The notes under the pieces were generated by a model that was given only the letters and a program-made list of their open reading frames with translations, was not told where the DNA came from and ran no database searches. Below are positions 44,572-55,690 of a DNA stretch of 64,000 nucleotides, piece after piece. Each line of letters begins with the position of its first letter. Position 1 is the stretch's first letter. Source of the DNA: Megalopta genalis (Eukaryota > Arthropoda > Insecta > Hymenoptera > Halictidae); assembly GCF_051020955.1 (NCBI RefSeq), contig NC_135016.1, positions 17,466,501 to 17,530,500 on the forward strand, written 5' to 3'. The position numbers were made by a program, and so were the translations under genes.

Positions 44572-45019
44572 CAGCGAAATTCTCCCTAATCGACGCTCGG
44601 ATTGTGCAGAAGAATGGACAATTTGGGAATACGGGATACGATTGTTCGAGCGCCTCGTTTTTACAGTTGTCGACAATCGGTATATTGATGGAGCGAAGTG
44701 ATATTATAAATGAAATAAATAAATAGAGCGAGATAATATTTATAGCGAGATAATCGCTATTTTTCGAGCCTTGCGCCTCGTTTTTACAGTTGTTGACAAT
44801 CGGTATATTGATGGAGCGAGGTGATCTTATAAATAAAATAAATAAATAGCGCGAGATAAGCTTATAAATCAAATAAATAAATAGAGTGAGATAATATTTA
44901 CAGCGAGATAAGCGCTATAAAAACGAGCCGCGAGGCTCGAATAATCGCGTCTCCTCTTCCCGAATTGTCCATTTTTATGTGCAAGCTGAAGGAAAATTAC
45001 GGAGAAATTTTAATAACTG
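44572..45019. mobile_element. MITE-2 with expanded, duplicated loop (448 bp)
   Basis: The ends are CAGCGAAATTCTCCC and TTAATAACTG, followed by TA. The loop is enlarged by a partial tandem duplication. The motif GACAATCGGTATATTGATGG occurs at about 44670 and 44797, each followed by AAATAAATAAATAG and GAGATAA repeats. Confidence 0.8.
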
Positions 45020-45265
45020 TACTGTAATTTTAAAATGACTGGAAATGTGGAAATGTGTTGTGCACCGATCGAAATGGGGACAATGCTCGATGGATATCCA
45101 ATTAGATGTAGAAACCTTCTGACGCGGCTCGACTGTTCAAACATGGTCAAATGGCTGCAATCTGGGGTTCTTGGACAGCTACTTGTCCTCTACACGTCAC
45201 AGTCGCATATTTACAATTCATTAGTAGAGGCAGAAGTATCCTTACGTTGAAACAACGCATACGCT

Positions 45266-45266
45266 C

Positions 45267-45305
<39 letters not shown>
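45266..45305. repeat. GA dinucleotide microsatellite
   Basis: About 19 GA units with one AAAG interruption near the left side. Confidence 0.95.
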
Positions 45306-45308
<3 letters not shown>

Positions 45309-45408
45309 TGAAGACATGCAAATCATTTGCAAGCCTCGAAATTCAGTGAGATCTGCTTATTTACATTTGCGCTGATAACACATCTTATCATTTTATTTCA
45401 CATTTGCG

Positions 45409-45483
45409 TTAAGGAAAAAGTTGCTTCGAATGACCTCAGGAATCCCCTACTTTCGGATTGCGAGACATTTTTGGGACACCCTG
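45409..45483. mobile_element. MITE-1, right end only
   Basis: GGAAAAAGTTGCTTCGAATG then CCTACTTTCGGATTGCGAG and GGGACACCCTG, followed by TA. The left arm and centre are missing. Confidence 0.8.
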
Positions 45484-45489
45484 TATATA

Positions 45490-45633
45490 ATAACTTATAG
45501 TATAACTTAATACTATTTTCATTTAAATTCTATTTCATATGTACCAAATAAAATCGACCATATCAAATGGAAATACTGTAGGTTGAAACAAACGTCTTCG
45601 TTCTCTCTCTAAACTAGTCTCGAGTGCAAAGGG
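45490..45633. mobile_element. MITE-3 subfamily, right half
   Basis: AATACTGTAGGTTGAAAC, CGTCTTCGTTCTC and GTCTCGAGTGCAAAGGG precede TCAA. It matches the longer subfamily at 41935. The left end is lost next to a MITE-1 fragment. Confidence 0.7.
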
Positions 45634-45637
45634 TCAA

Positions 45638-47301
45638 CTTCTAAAAGGAAAAAAGCATTTTCGTTATAGCTTCAGATATTCGCTGTTCGAAATTATTCAC
45701 CGAACGTCACAGCCGCGATGAAGCTCGTACTCCGATACCACAGGCGAACAAACTCATCGCATACAACGTTCCAATATATATCTCCGTACAATGAAGCGGC
45801 GCGTACACAACGCGCGTTAAAAACTGTGCAGGCTGTTTGTTGCGCTTTGGGAAGAAAAAAAAAGGGTAGCGCCGCCTAGCTTTAGCGTCGGTTTGATAGA
45901 GAATGTTCGGCGTTGCCGAGCTAATCGCGAAAAGAGCGCCGCGGACCCGATCTATCCCGCGCGGCGCTGTCGGCTAAGCCGGTTTATTTTCGGGGCGAAA
46001 TCAAATGAAAACCGAGCGGTGCTTTGAGAACGGAAGTGAAGGTATTTCCTTTCTATGCGCCGAGTAAATTGCACTTCATCGTTCGGAACACCCGGCACGG
46101 GGAACGGCGCACAAAGGAGGCTGCAGCGAACAGACGATTGGCTTGTCTGGCCAGCTTACGGGGAAATTAAATATTCCGAGCTCTTGAAACGGTCCGCGGT
46201 GGGCAATAATAATAACTACCAAATTGATCTGTCACAGAGTTAACGTACCCGGCCTCCGCAGCCGCGACGTTAGGCGAAAAAGCAGAAACTCGGACGAACG
46301 CGAACGACCATCGTTCGCTGTCCGTTTCGAAACGGAGCAAACGCGAAGAACGTCCGAAACGCGAGCAGTAATAGATTATAATTAGTTTAGTAGATTATAG
46401 TAGATTATAGTAGATATAGTATAGTAGAGTATAGTAGATATAAGTAGATTATAATTAGATAATAGATTACCGGCACGTTTTTTCTCTGTCACGAGGGCGA
46501 CGTTTCTTCCGCGTGTCTTCGAAACGTCGACGGAAATTCCGTATCAAACTGTCCTATTAAAAAACGTACACGCGGACGATGAATATTTATACGGGACCGT
46601 ATAGAACCGCTCGCTCGTTACGAGCACTTTATACATATATTATGTTCGCGATTCGTATTTGTATTCCTTGGTCATAGACGACCCCCGGCGTTCGCGTGCG
46701 GGAGAATGCTGCGAGTAATTAATATGCGCCGCGATCGGAGACTTCGACGCGCGACGCAGCGATGTTGGCGATGTCCGACGACCATAATGCTGTCTCTCCT
46801 ACAGCTGTCTTGGCTGTAGGAATTCGCTATTTTAATCTCCTTCTCAATTTCGCGTCAGATAGGCGATCTTCGAGAATTTTTTTAAGAGAAACTGCTGCAC
46901 GTATTGACTCCAAACTACTGCAGTTCTGTTGGTAATTGTTTCAGGAGTGTAAGAGAATTTTTTTACGCGAAGGTATTCGCTTACATTGATTTTATGATAG
47001 TAATTCTACGAGGATCTCAATGTGGACCCAAATCTGAACATTGATCTTCTTCGGCGAACGATCGTCTTTTATTTGTTGGCATAAGTAACATTGTGGGTTT
47101 GCAGGCGATCCGAAAAGAAATCTTATAATTAAAATATTATTTATCATTTTCAAAATAAAAGAAACCAAAAGCGCAATTTTTATTACAACGTATGCTCGAA
47201 AAGTTTATTCGATCGTTTTGCCATGAAAGAGCACTTGCGATTTCAACAGCGTTAAATTAATAAGCGCGAAACCGGCGAAAACGCGGCAAGTTTAGTGTTA
47301 A
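45638..47301. other. Non-coding stretch, no gene seen
   Basis: A degenerate TAGATTATAG repeat lies at 46374-46468. A frame at 46055-46243 has no domain. Nothing else is recognised before the MITE-3 pair at 47302. Confidence 0.45.
46374..46468. repeat. Degenerate GTAGATTATA minisatellite
   Basis: Units such as AGTAGATTAT and AGTAGATATAGTAT repeat irregularly for about 95 bases. Confidence 0.7.
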
Positions 47302-47786
47302 CCCTTTGGACTCGGCTGGTGACCCCGAGGCATCATTAAAATTTGTTATATCACGTCCTAAGGTAATTTTCATATTAACCCTTTGCGCTCGAGTGGCGAC
47401 CCCGAGGCACCACTAAAAAATGTTTATATCACGTTCCAAAATAATTCTTACATCGAGAAAATTTAGATTTGAAAAATTGTTCAAAGTATAAACTGTTGTA
47501 TAAGTCGCAAGGACTCAATTTCACGCGCATAAAATGCGCTCTGTCGTATAAAATAGAGACAGCGTAGGTCAGAAAAATCATTTTAGATTTACAGTTAAAA
47601 TGGCTTCGAGCGCAAAGGGTTCACACAAAGTTCAGATTTAAAAAGTTATTGAAAGCGTAACTGTTCTGTAAGTCGCAAAACTCAACTTCATACGCATAAA
47701 ATACACTTTGTCATAGAAAATGAAAACACTATAAGTCAAAAAAATTATTTTAGATCCATAGTGAAAATAGCTTCGAGCGCAAAAGG
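47302..47786. mobile_element. MITE-3 copy split by a second MITE-3
   Basis: TTAA (47298-47301) precedes CCCTTTGGACTCGGCTGG, and GCTTCGAGCGCAAAAGG precedes TTAA (47787-47790). Its internal TTAA (47375-47378) received the MITE-3 at 47379-47619. The halves on either side (GTAATTTTCATATTAA and CACAAAGTTCAGATTT) join to the family sequence. Confidence 0.8.
47379..47619. mobile_element. MITE-3, nested inside another MITE-3
   Basis: CCCTTTGCGCTCGAGTGG starts after TTAA, and GGCTTCGAGCGCAAAGGG ends before TTCA, a TTAA with one change. The copy is 241 bp and complete. It is a self-insertion of the family. Confidence 0.8.
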
Positions 47787-47790
47787 TTAA

Positions 47791-50099
47791 AATCGCGCTG
47801 GTTTCCGCATTCGTTTCCAGCGCGAGTAAAATTAAAACGTGTAAGAAATTCTGCCCAGCAGTAGTAGTAGATTATTATGGTTTCGGTCGCGTTCAAACAA
47901 TTCTCCGGAGCGAAGATGTTCGCAGCAAAAGGCACGAGCGACTTTTGGGATTCGGACGAGGCATTCGTTTCCCGCGAGCCGGACGTTTCTAGCGCGGCGT
48001 TCCGCGGCGTTCGCGTTTATCAGTGTCCAAGATTTTCGATCGCAGGCACATAACTATCGGTAGGAGGACGTGGAGAAATGGGTCACGAGAGAACGACCGC
48101 AACAGTAAACCTAAACGCGCGAGTTGCCCGCAACATATTCCCCGGGAACGTTTGCTCTTCTTTACAGGCGGCGGGCACGCTAGAAAAGCGAGCTCGGAAT
48201 TGCGGGGCCGCTGATAGGTATCGTTTACTAAAAGCGGCCGTTATCGCCGCGGAACGAGAACCGCCGGAATCGAAACGTACAAAAAGGACTTCTTTCCCGG
48301 GCTCCATAAAATTAATTATTTACGGAGCGGAAGAGCGGAGGGTTGCGCGGAGAACGTGGGGAACGCTCCGCGGAGAAATTGGAGAGGAAACAACCGGGGA
48401 CGCCTTTCCGTTCGTTCTCCCGCGAGTTTCCGGGCCATCGAAGCAGCCGACAGGAATTATTTCGTTCCATTTTTATTGTCGAGTATTGCTCCTCGTTCCG
48501 TATTGTATAATTACGGTCGCATTAGCGTCTGCCTTCGGATTCGGGGCTGTTCCGGTCGTTACGTTGCCACGACGCGACGAGTTTCCGAAGAACGCGATGG
48601 ATTCTTGTCCCGAACGGAGAATTTCACGATGCTCGTTCTATTTTTAGCACTTTTATCGTTTATATTTTCGTGTGTAATAATTATTTAATTTATATAATAA
48701 GAGTAATTTTGGATATATTTTTATACGAAATTTATTATCCGAAGTGCTCCAAAGATTCGCACCGTCGTCGGTAAATCGATGCATTAAATAATTTCTGTAG
48801 AAATAATTCGTTCCATTAATTTTCCAGCCGCGCAAAGAAGGCAGACGAAAATTTTAACCATGGACGCAATTACGCAAGAGCAATATAATTATTTTTATAT
48901 TAATACTTAGTCAATCGAACGGGGAGATCTCCTCGTTCGAAATTTACTCGATCGACGACCGAATTGATAATTAATGAAAAATTAAAAATGATTGCTTAAT
49001 TTTATTAAGATTTGCAAGAGGTACGAATGCTGAAGAAGTAATCGATGCCATATAATCTTGCTTCGTAATTTTTGTTTATAATCGAATTAAATATTTCAAT
49101 TTTATGAAAATTTTTTAAGACGCATTCGCATAATAAATACGATCGAGCACGGGTCTACAAACGAATCAAGTATGTTAATGAAAAGGCGAAAATAAAGTGG
49201 ACCGCGTAAACAAATAAATCACCGTTTAACTGTGCAACGAGAACTCGAGTTGGGGGGAGAGGGACACCGGCGACGGATAAGAATTTTTCCGCGCTTGGTC
49301 CAGCGGCGGGGACGGTGCGAAGGGAAACACGCCGCCGCGATAGAGAACTGGGTGACAATTTCGGGAGAGGGTTGGCGCGGAAAAGGGAAAGTCTCGGCGT
49401 CGGAAACGCGGTCGTTCCATCTGATTCATAAGGTAAGAAACCGGTTCGCCCTTTATTTATCGGCGTGCCGCGTCGATTATAATAAATCGAAATATTTGTT
49501 GTTGGAACCCTGTAGCTCGTATAAAACTATAAAACGGGACATAATTCTCCCGACGCCGGGCTCTGGAAAATTCCGCGATTCCGTTCTTGCGCAACGGCGT
49601 GGCCCGACTTTTCACGATCCAGCCGCCGGCACGACATTTGCATCCTGCAGCGGGGCGCGGCGCTCGCAAAAATCCGGCGAACGACAATTCGCGACAGCGT
49701 TCGAGAACGCGCGCGAACGGAATTCCATCGCAGCGCCATAAGCGGCACCGGGGCAATAACGTTCGTCACATTCGGCATATAATTACAAGTCACGTAACGC
49801 AGCCAACAAGATGCCGGGGCGAGGATTGTCACGCTGTAAAACACGCCCGCGACGGGACGCGTTCACGCGTGCCCCGCGTACGAATTTCCGTCATGAATCC
49901 TTAATGCGGCGAGACCCGCTCCGTATCGTTCCGCTCCGCGTCATTAAGCGCCGCGTCTTCGGCAAATTACACGAGGTATCGCCACCCTCGACGGCCGAGC
50001 GGTTCGCCGGAACCAACGGCGAACGAACGTCGCCGGAACCGGAGCCGAAACAGACGGCGGCCCAGCGTGTCGCGTGTAATCGTCCCGGCCCGACCCTAA
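47791..50099. other. Non-coding stretch, no gene seen
   Basis: A 189-codon plus-strand frame at 48078-48647, and overlapping frames at 49155-50233 on both strands, show no domain. The GC-rich parts explain the open frames. An AT-rich section lies at 48650-49150. Confidence 0.4.
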
Positions 50100-50707
50100 C
50101 CCTTTCGCTACGGGCGGATTTTCCGCCGCGCTACTTTTGCCGAACGGCGCGCTGCGACATCGCTTCACGCTACAAGAGGCTGATCGTTGCGGGGGTACCG
50201 CAGCGGAGAACCCGCCCGCAGCAAAACGGTTAATCCAAAGAAAGTTAAACGAAATTGAAAAAAGTGAGGCATATCTATTTTATCCGTCGTTGAGAGAAAA
50301 ATAAGGTGAATTATCTTTCTGCAGTAAGCACTGACTTTATTCGCTACAAACGATCGAACTTATGGAAGGTCACTATAGTGGCCCCTAGTACCTCGGTGAC
50401 ATCTTATAGAAGGCCACTATAGTGGCCCGTAGTACCTCGGTGGCATCTTATGGAGGGCCACTATAGTGGCCCGTAGTACCTCAGTGGCATCTTATGGAGG
50501 GCCACTATAGTGGCCCGTAGTACCTCGGTGGCATCTTATGGAGGGCCACTATAGTGGCCGGTAGTACCTCGGTGACATCTTATAGAAGGCCACTATAGTG
50601 GCCCATAGTACCTCGGTGGCATCTTATGGAGGGCCACTATAGTGGCCCGTAGTACCTCGGTGACATCTTATGGAGGGCCACTATAGTGGCCCGTAGTATC
50701 GAAGGAA
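50100..50707. mobile_element. TTAA-type element with expanded subterminal repeats
   Basis: CCCTTTCGCTACGGGCGG at 50100 (after CTAA) matches one terminus of the element at 56914. The right edge GGCCCGTAGTATCGAAGGAA at about 50690-50708 resembles that element's other terminus, read inward as CCCTTTCGTTACTACGGGCC. Between them lies the 44-bp array. An alternative reading is a 130-bp element at 50100-50229, since its right edge (CCGCCCGCAGCAAAACGG before TTAA at 50230-50233) is also a degenerate inverted copy of the left end. Both readings may hold if one is nested. Confidence 0.55.
50359..50698. repeat. 44-bp minisatellite with an 18-bp palindrome, 7.7 units
   Basis: Units start at 50359, 50403, 50447, 50491, 50535, 50579, 50623 and 50667 (the last is partial). 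Most units contain the perfect palindrome GGGCCACTATAGTGGCCC or a one-base variant, followed by GTAGTACCTCGGTGGCATCT. Units differ at few positions; AGAAGG variants occur in units 2 and 6. Almost two reverse-complement units occur in the TTAA element at 56914. Confidence 0.95.
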
Positions 50708-51483
50708 CGAGGCAATCTTTAACGCTTCTCTAACAGGGAACCGCGGAGTTATATCGCGACCACCGATTGGTTCGATTCGCAACGATTCTAGTTCCGCAAA
50801 ATTAGCAAAATTTCTGGGATACGGGTCGCGGGAATTGTCGAAGTTGGTCTCGCAAACGGCGAACGGCCGACCAGGCGCGGAAACTTCGATCGCGCAGCGA
50901 TAACAATCGCGTTTCGGGTAAACATTCCCGTAATTACTTATGACGACATGTAGCCTTTCAAGTTTGCCGGTGTATTGTTCGGTGTAAGTACCGCGGCCCG
51001 ACCTGGTTGCTCGTTCGTTCTAGCTGGTTCGTTAGAGCCCGACACGCCCCTGTTAATTCTGGCACAATATTTAAGCAGCGGCTCGTAACCATTCGTAACA
51101 CACATCGACCATGCGAATTTTCTGTCCACCGTTGTATCACGGACGGTGCCTGCCTCGTTTACCAGTTGACCCGTGCACTTCTTATTGGCCCTAATTCGTC
51201 CAAGTCGAACGATGATTGCTCGCTTTGGGAGAACTTACGCGGGATCGCTCGTTTTTTCCAACGATTAGCGGAGACCAGAGAAAAGCTCGTTCGCGCTTTG
51301 TCAACGGGTGTTCGACCGTGGCTTTGTTATCGATCGGGAAATCTGGGACAACGACAAGCAACCTTTTCGCAGCTGGAAATTAATCTCGAAGACGAATGGT
51401 AATAAATGAACTCTCTGTGATACTATGATGCTACCGAACGCTAAAAGTAACCGATGTCGCGACATGTTTCATGATTCATTATG
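50708..51483. other. Non-coding stretch, no gene seen
   Basis: A 131-codon plus-strand frame at 51007-51402 has no motif I recognise and overlaps two minus-strand frames. No repeat is recognised until 51484. Confidence 0.4.
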
Positions 51484-51950
51484 ATATAGGATTTGTTTGA
51501 GCTCCTTGCCATTTTTCTTATAGCATATTTCATTAGCAATAGTAACATACTTCATTCGATATACTTTATAGTTCATATTATAATAGACTTCATAGCTTTA
51601 TTCAATTACGAATTGGTCGCGAACAATCGCGATATGCCTTACGATTAATTGCAATACAGGATTTATTTGAACTCCTTGCCATTTTTATTATAGCATATTT
51701 CATTGGTAATAGTAATATAATTCATTCGATATACTTTATGGTTCATATTATAGTAGACTTCACAGCTTCGTTCGAATTGGTCGCGAGCAATCGCGACATG
51801 CTTTACAATTAATTACAATATAGGATTTATTTAAACACCTTGCTGTCTTTATTACAATATATTTCATTAGCAATAGTAATATACTTCATTCGATATACTT
51901 CATACTCCATATTATTATAGACTTCACAGCATTATTAAATTATGCTCTGA
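51484..51950. repeat. Tandem repeat of about 167 bp, three copies
   Basis: Copies begin at 51484, 51654 and 51818 with ATATAGGATTT or ATACAGGATTT. Each contains AGCATATTTCATTAG-like, TTCATTCGATATACTT and AGACTTCA(C/T)AGC blocks. The first two also share GAATTGGTCGCGA and CAATCGCGA. The third is truncated near 51950. Copies have diverged by scattered point changes. Confidence 0.85.
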
Positions 51951-53069
51951 CATGAAAGGTTAACACCTTCGACTACGATTTCTATCACAACCGTGTTAAT
52001 TAGGACGTTCTCGTTTCTAGAACCAGATAAATTTTGCTCCTCGCGCATCTCCATTTACTTTCATCTCTAGATTTTCATGGAAGGAGAAATAAATTTTGTT
52101 TCAATTTAGACGAAATGAATAACGTTCATATTCGGTAGATTCTGATCTACGCGAGTCTATCTCGTTGCATAGTGCAATGGGCTGACTAATTAGCAATGTT
52201 TGAAAAGCTAGATCGTTGAATTGCAAGACTTTGTAAGTCGAATCCATTCAACACAGCTTCCGAAATTAAAAATCAACCGTGTCTGGAGAACATTAGTAAC
52301 AGGACAATTAGGACATCGTTTAAATGAAAATAATCTTTTATCGCGCAAAGCATGCGAGAAACCACTTGCGTCGAAGTGGTTTGTTGTTAAAAGAGCGAAT
52401 ATACCGTTCCTTAACTTTTGTCAGTAAGCGTAGATGCGCGCAGCGAAAAGGAAGCGCCGCAGCAAACTGGTGACAAAATCCTGATACTCCGGAACAGTAT
52501 GCAGAATTCCATGCGTTCCGGGATCGCCGCCGAAACCGAACCGAGAAGCGGACTGATCCCACGAATCCCGGACAAGTTAGCAGCTCGGCGCGAGCATGGA
52601 AACAGAAGCATTTCAGGTGTTTCCCGACACCGTCTATGCTCGTCGCGCTAACCACCCGTTTATCTGTCCCGCGACCGGAAGATTTTCAGCGTCGGTCGTT
52701 AGGACGTTTCGCGAGTCGTCGTTTCTAAAGCGCCATTCACACGTTTCCTCACCCTCGCGGCTTACGCAGCGCGATACCGGGGAGGGTCGTAAAAGACAGG
52801 GCCGGCGCGCGTCGCCCGGCTGCGAGAATCAAAGAGGCGGGAAGGAGGGAAGGGGGAGCAGCAGAAGAAGGAAACTGTACCGAGCAAAAAGACTCCCCGA
52901 TTGTTCTTCCCACCTGAGCGAGGAAAGAAAGCCGGGTGAAACTTCGCTGACAATACCAGAAATTCCAGCGGCACAATAGCGGGCTGCAGCGGATGGCGTT
53001 GGTCGAGAACCCGTTCGAGGAACATTGGAAGGCCGGGGGATCGTCTTTGACGCGCGAAACCCCATCGAC

Positions 53070-53104
<35 letters not shown>

Positions 53105-53238
53105 CGTTCGTCTCGACGGCGCCGCGGGAAAGTAACGAGAAGCGAATTAAAGGAAAAATTCCTGCCGCGGTCCTCTCTTCGAGAGCTCCGCCAAGGTTTA
53201 CCCAGGCTTGTCGCTTCAAAGTGCCTTAACCGGCGACC
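51951..53238. other. Non-coding stretch, no gene seen
   Basis: Overlapping frames at 52338-53229 on both strands (up to 156 codons) lie in GC-rich DNA and run through a GA repeat; no domain is visible. No element is recognised. Confidence 0.4.
53071..53101. repeat. GA dinucleotide microsatellite
   Basis: About 14 GA units. Confidence 0.9.
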
Positions 53239-53242
53239 TTAA

Positions 53243-53460
53243 CCCTTTGCACTCCGCTGTCCCCTCTCGTGGGACATCGTAATTCTAGCATATCACTCGG
53301 ATGTCCCCTCTGGTGGGACATTAAAGTTTATTAGTGATTACGGGGAATTGAGTTATTTCAGCGCAACTTTTTCAGACATGCATGTTTCCCTGAAGGCAAA
53401 GTGCATCTTATGCGTACGAAATTGAGTCTTCCGGTGACTCGTGCAACAGAACGCGCATAG
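53243..53460. mobile_element. TTAA element end with a GTCCCCTC repeat
   Basis: TTAA (53239-53242) precedes CCCTTTGCACTCCGCTG. The motif TGTCCCCTCTCGTGGGACAT occurs twice (about 53259 and 53293, the second with GG). The following GCAAAGTGCATCTTATGCG and AAATTGAGTCTTCCGGTGAC match the MITE-3 interior. The right end is missing. It is a relative of MITE-3 with a different subterminal region. Confidence 0.6.
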
Positions 53461-54419
53461 TAATAACGCTAACGTAACGTTGTAATCGATGCATGATTTA
53501 TTTGTTCGTAATTAATTTTAGCAGCTGGATAATGCGGGAAATTAAACGGTCGCGTAAATACTCGAGCGCGGCAGATCGCGCGTATCGTTGACGTATGTAC
53601 GTAAATAATCGACGATTCATCAAAACGGCGAGCATAAATAACGTGTTAACTCGTCGCGGTTTATTTATGAACGAAACATCCGCGCTGGTTTCCATAGCTG
53701 GATATAACATTAATTCGTCGACGCGACGGCTTTGAAGAACAAATAGACCTCGTCTTCGAGAAAAGCTGCTTCTTGACGTGAAACGATCGTTAAAAATCGT
53801 GGAAGCAGACTTTCAATAGCAAAGCCTAGGTAACAAGGCAGAAACGAGCGCACAAAATTATTCAAACATTCCGAAAAGATGTCCGATACACTCACCAAAA
53901 TATCCGTCAAATTGACGGATGCGGCAAAGCTGTGTACACTCGCGTTCGCGTCGATCCGGGTTCGGGGATTACGAAAAAGAAAACAGTTCCTCTGGCGCAG
54001 GGCAAGCACGGCTCCCATTTAAATTCAAATGCACCGCGCGGTTGCAATCTCGCGGGTCTGCGTCGGGCCCGAGTAAACACAACGGGGGAAATAAAAAAAA
54101 AACATCGACGCAGATAAAATATCAGCGGTTGCGTAAGCCGTTCGTCTTCGCGGCGAGATCGATGCTATCGGGCCGATACTGCGAGAACGCGGGCCCGGGC
54201 CGGACCGGCCGGGTCGAGCCCGACGAAACGATTTTCGAGGAGAACAAAAACCATCGCGTTCGTCGATAGACGTAATTTAGAGCTGGCTCGCGCGATCGTT
54301 ATAGCCCGGTATAATTCACGAGCTGCTCCTACGAATATATCGACGTTCGCGCAGCACTCGTCGGCTAAATTGGATTTTCGTCGCGTCGACGGAGAGAAGC
54401 TTCTTTCGGGTCCGATATA
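53461..54419. other. Non-coding stretch, no gene seen
   Basis: Frames at 53498-54269 on both strands show no domain. No repeat family member is recognised. Confidence 0.45.
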
Positions 54420-54784
54420 CAGGGTATCCCAAAAATGTCTCGCAATCCGAAAGTAGGGGATTCCTGAGGTCATTTGAAGCAACTTTTTCCTTAACGAAAA
54501 TGCAATCCGCGGCTTCGTTTACGAGTTATTAACGAAAAACAGTGACCAATCAGAGACGAGATCATTTGGCGCGAGACGGCCGAGCCAATGAGCGGAACCG
54601 GGCTCCGCGCACTCGTTGACTGGGCCGTCGCGCGCCAGCCGAGCTCGCCTCTTATTGGTCAGTGTTTTTCGTTAATAACTCGTAAACGAAGCCTCGGAGA
54701 AAATTTTCGCAAAGGAAAAAGTTGCTTCAAGTGACCTCAGGAACCACCCATTTCCGGATTGCGAGTCATTTTCGGGACACCCTG
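54420..54784. mobile_element. MITE-1 foldback element, copy 6
   Basis: A 365-bp palindrome with ends CAGGGTATCCC and GGGACACCCTG and TA flanks. The arms contain GTCTCGCAATCCGAAAGTAG, GACCAATCAGAGACGAG and mirror blocks. It directly abuts a MITE-2. Confidence 0.85.
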
Positions 54785-54786
54785 TA

Positions 54787-54991
54787 TAGTAATGTCTATT
54801 AATGTCTTCCACTAAAATGGATAATTTTGGAAGGGGAGATACGATTATTCGAACCTTGCCGCCTTGTTTGTATAATTGTGGACAATTTATAACCATAAAA
54901 ATAAACCGCAAGGCTCGAATAATCGTATCTCCACTTCCCAAATTGTCCATTTTCATGCGCAATCTGTGCGTCAATTAGAGAGACATTACTG
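54787..54991. mobile_element. MITE-2, abutting MITE-1
   Basis: It begins with TAGTAATGTC at the TATA that closes the MITE-1 and ends AGAGAGACATTACTG, followed by TA. The arms GGAAGGGGAGATACGATTAT and mirror are present. Confidence 0.8.
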
Positions 54992-54993
54992 TA

Positions 54994-55690
54994 GCCCGAT
55001 CCTTCGAAGAACGATCCGTTCGTCTAAATTTTTGTTACGGCTTACTCTCGGCCGTCTGTCGGCGAAACCAACGAATGCGGTTCGGATTTAATTAATTCGT
55101 TCGAGTCCTATTCGCCGCGCCTTGTTAACGCGAACTCGCGCGATCCGCGACACGGAATCCGGGGCGCAGTTCGAGCAGAGACGTAACTTTCTTCTCCTAG
55201 AAACGGCTACCGGTCGACGACGTTCCAGAGCCATTGTTCGCGGAAATTCTTCGAATGCCCTCCGTAATGGATCACCGGCCTTATCGCGGCGAGTCCTGCG
55301 AATCGTGGCGGACCCAGGCTCTAACTCGCCCTGCCGTGTCGCGGAAAAAGGAGAACGAATCGCTTTCTGGATGCCCGGTCTTAAAGGCGCGGAGAGGTCA
55401 ACCATTTCCGGGATACCGATACGACTGTTTTAAATCACCCGGATCCTCGCGAGACACGCGAGACTCGCGGCCAAAGGTCGGTCGTCAGATTCTAACCGGG
55501 ATCTGTGTGTATACTCGAGATACGCGAGCTTTTAATGTTAAGGGTCGAACGACTCTGGAAGGTATGCTATCTAGGAGATAATTGTTCGTTTAGAGAATGC
55601 GCGATTCGTCGTGTAACAAGCTCTGCTTTAGCCGTTTAATCAGTTAAATATTTTTGTCGGGTATACTCGTCGTAACATAAAATGTTACAT
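54994..55690. other. Non-coding stretch, no gene seen
   Basis: Overlapping frames on both strands at 55088-55581 lie in CpG-rich DNA without domains. Confidence 0.45.

Noticed and set aside
48078..48647. 189-codon plus-strand frame with a hydrophobic segment
   Set aside because: No motif is recognised. It lies in GC-rich DNA with overlapping frames in other phases.
50359..50698. CRISPR-like regular array
   Set aside because: The whole 44-bp unit is repeated without unique spacers, the DNA is eukaryotic, and the unit matches a transposon end.
53243..53460. Calling this a full MITE-3
   Set aside because: Only the interior block matches MITE-3, the subterminal GTCCCCTC repeats are different, and no right terminus was found. 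I list it as a related solo end.
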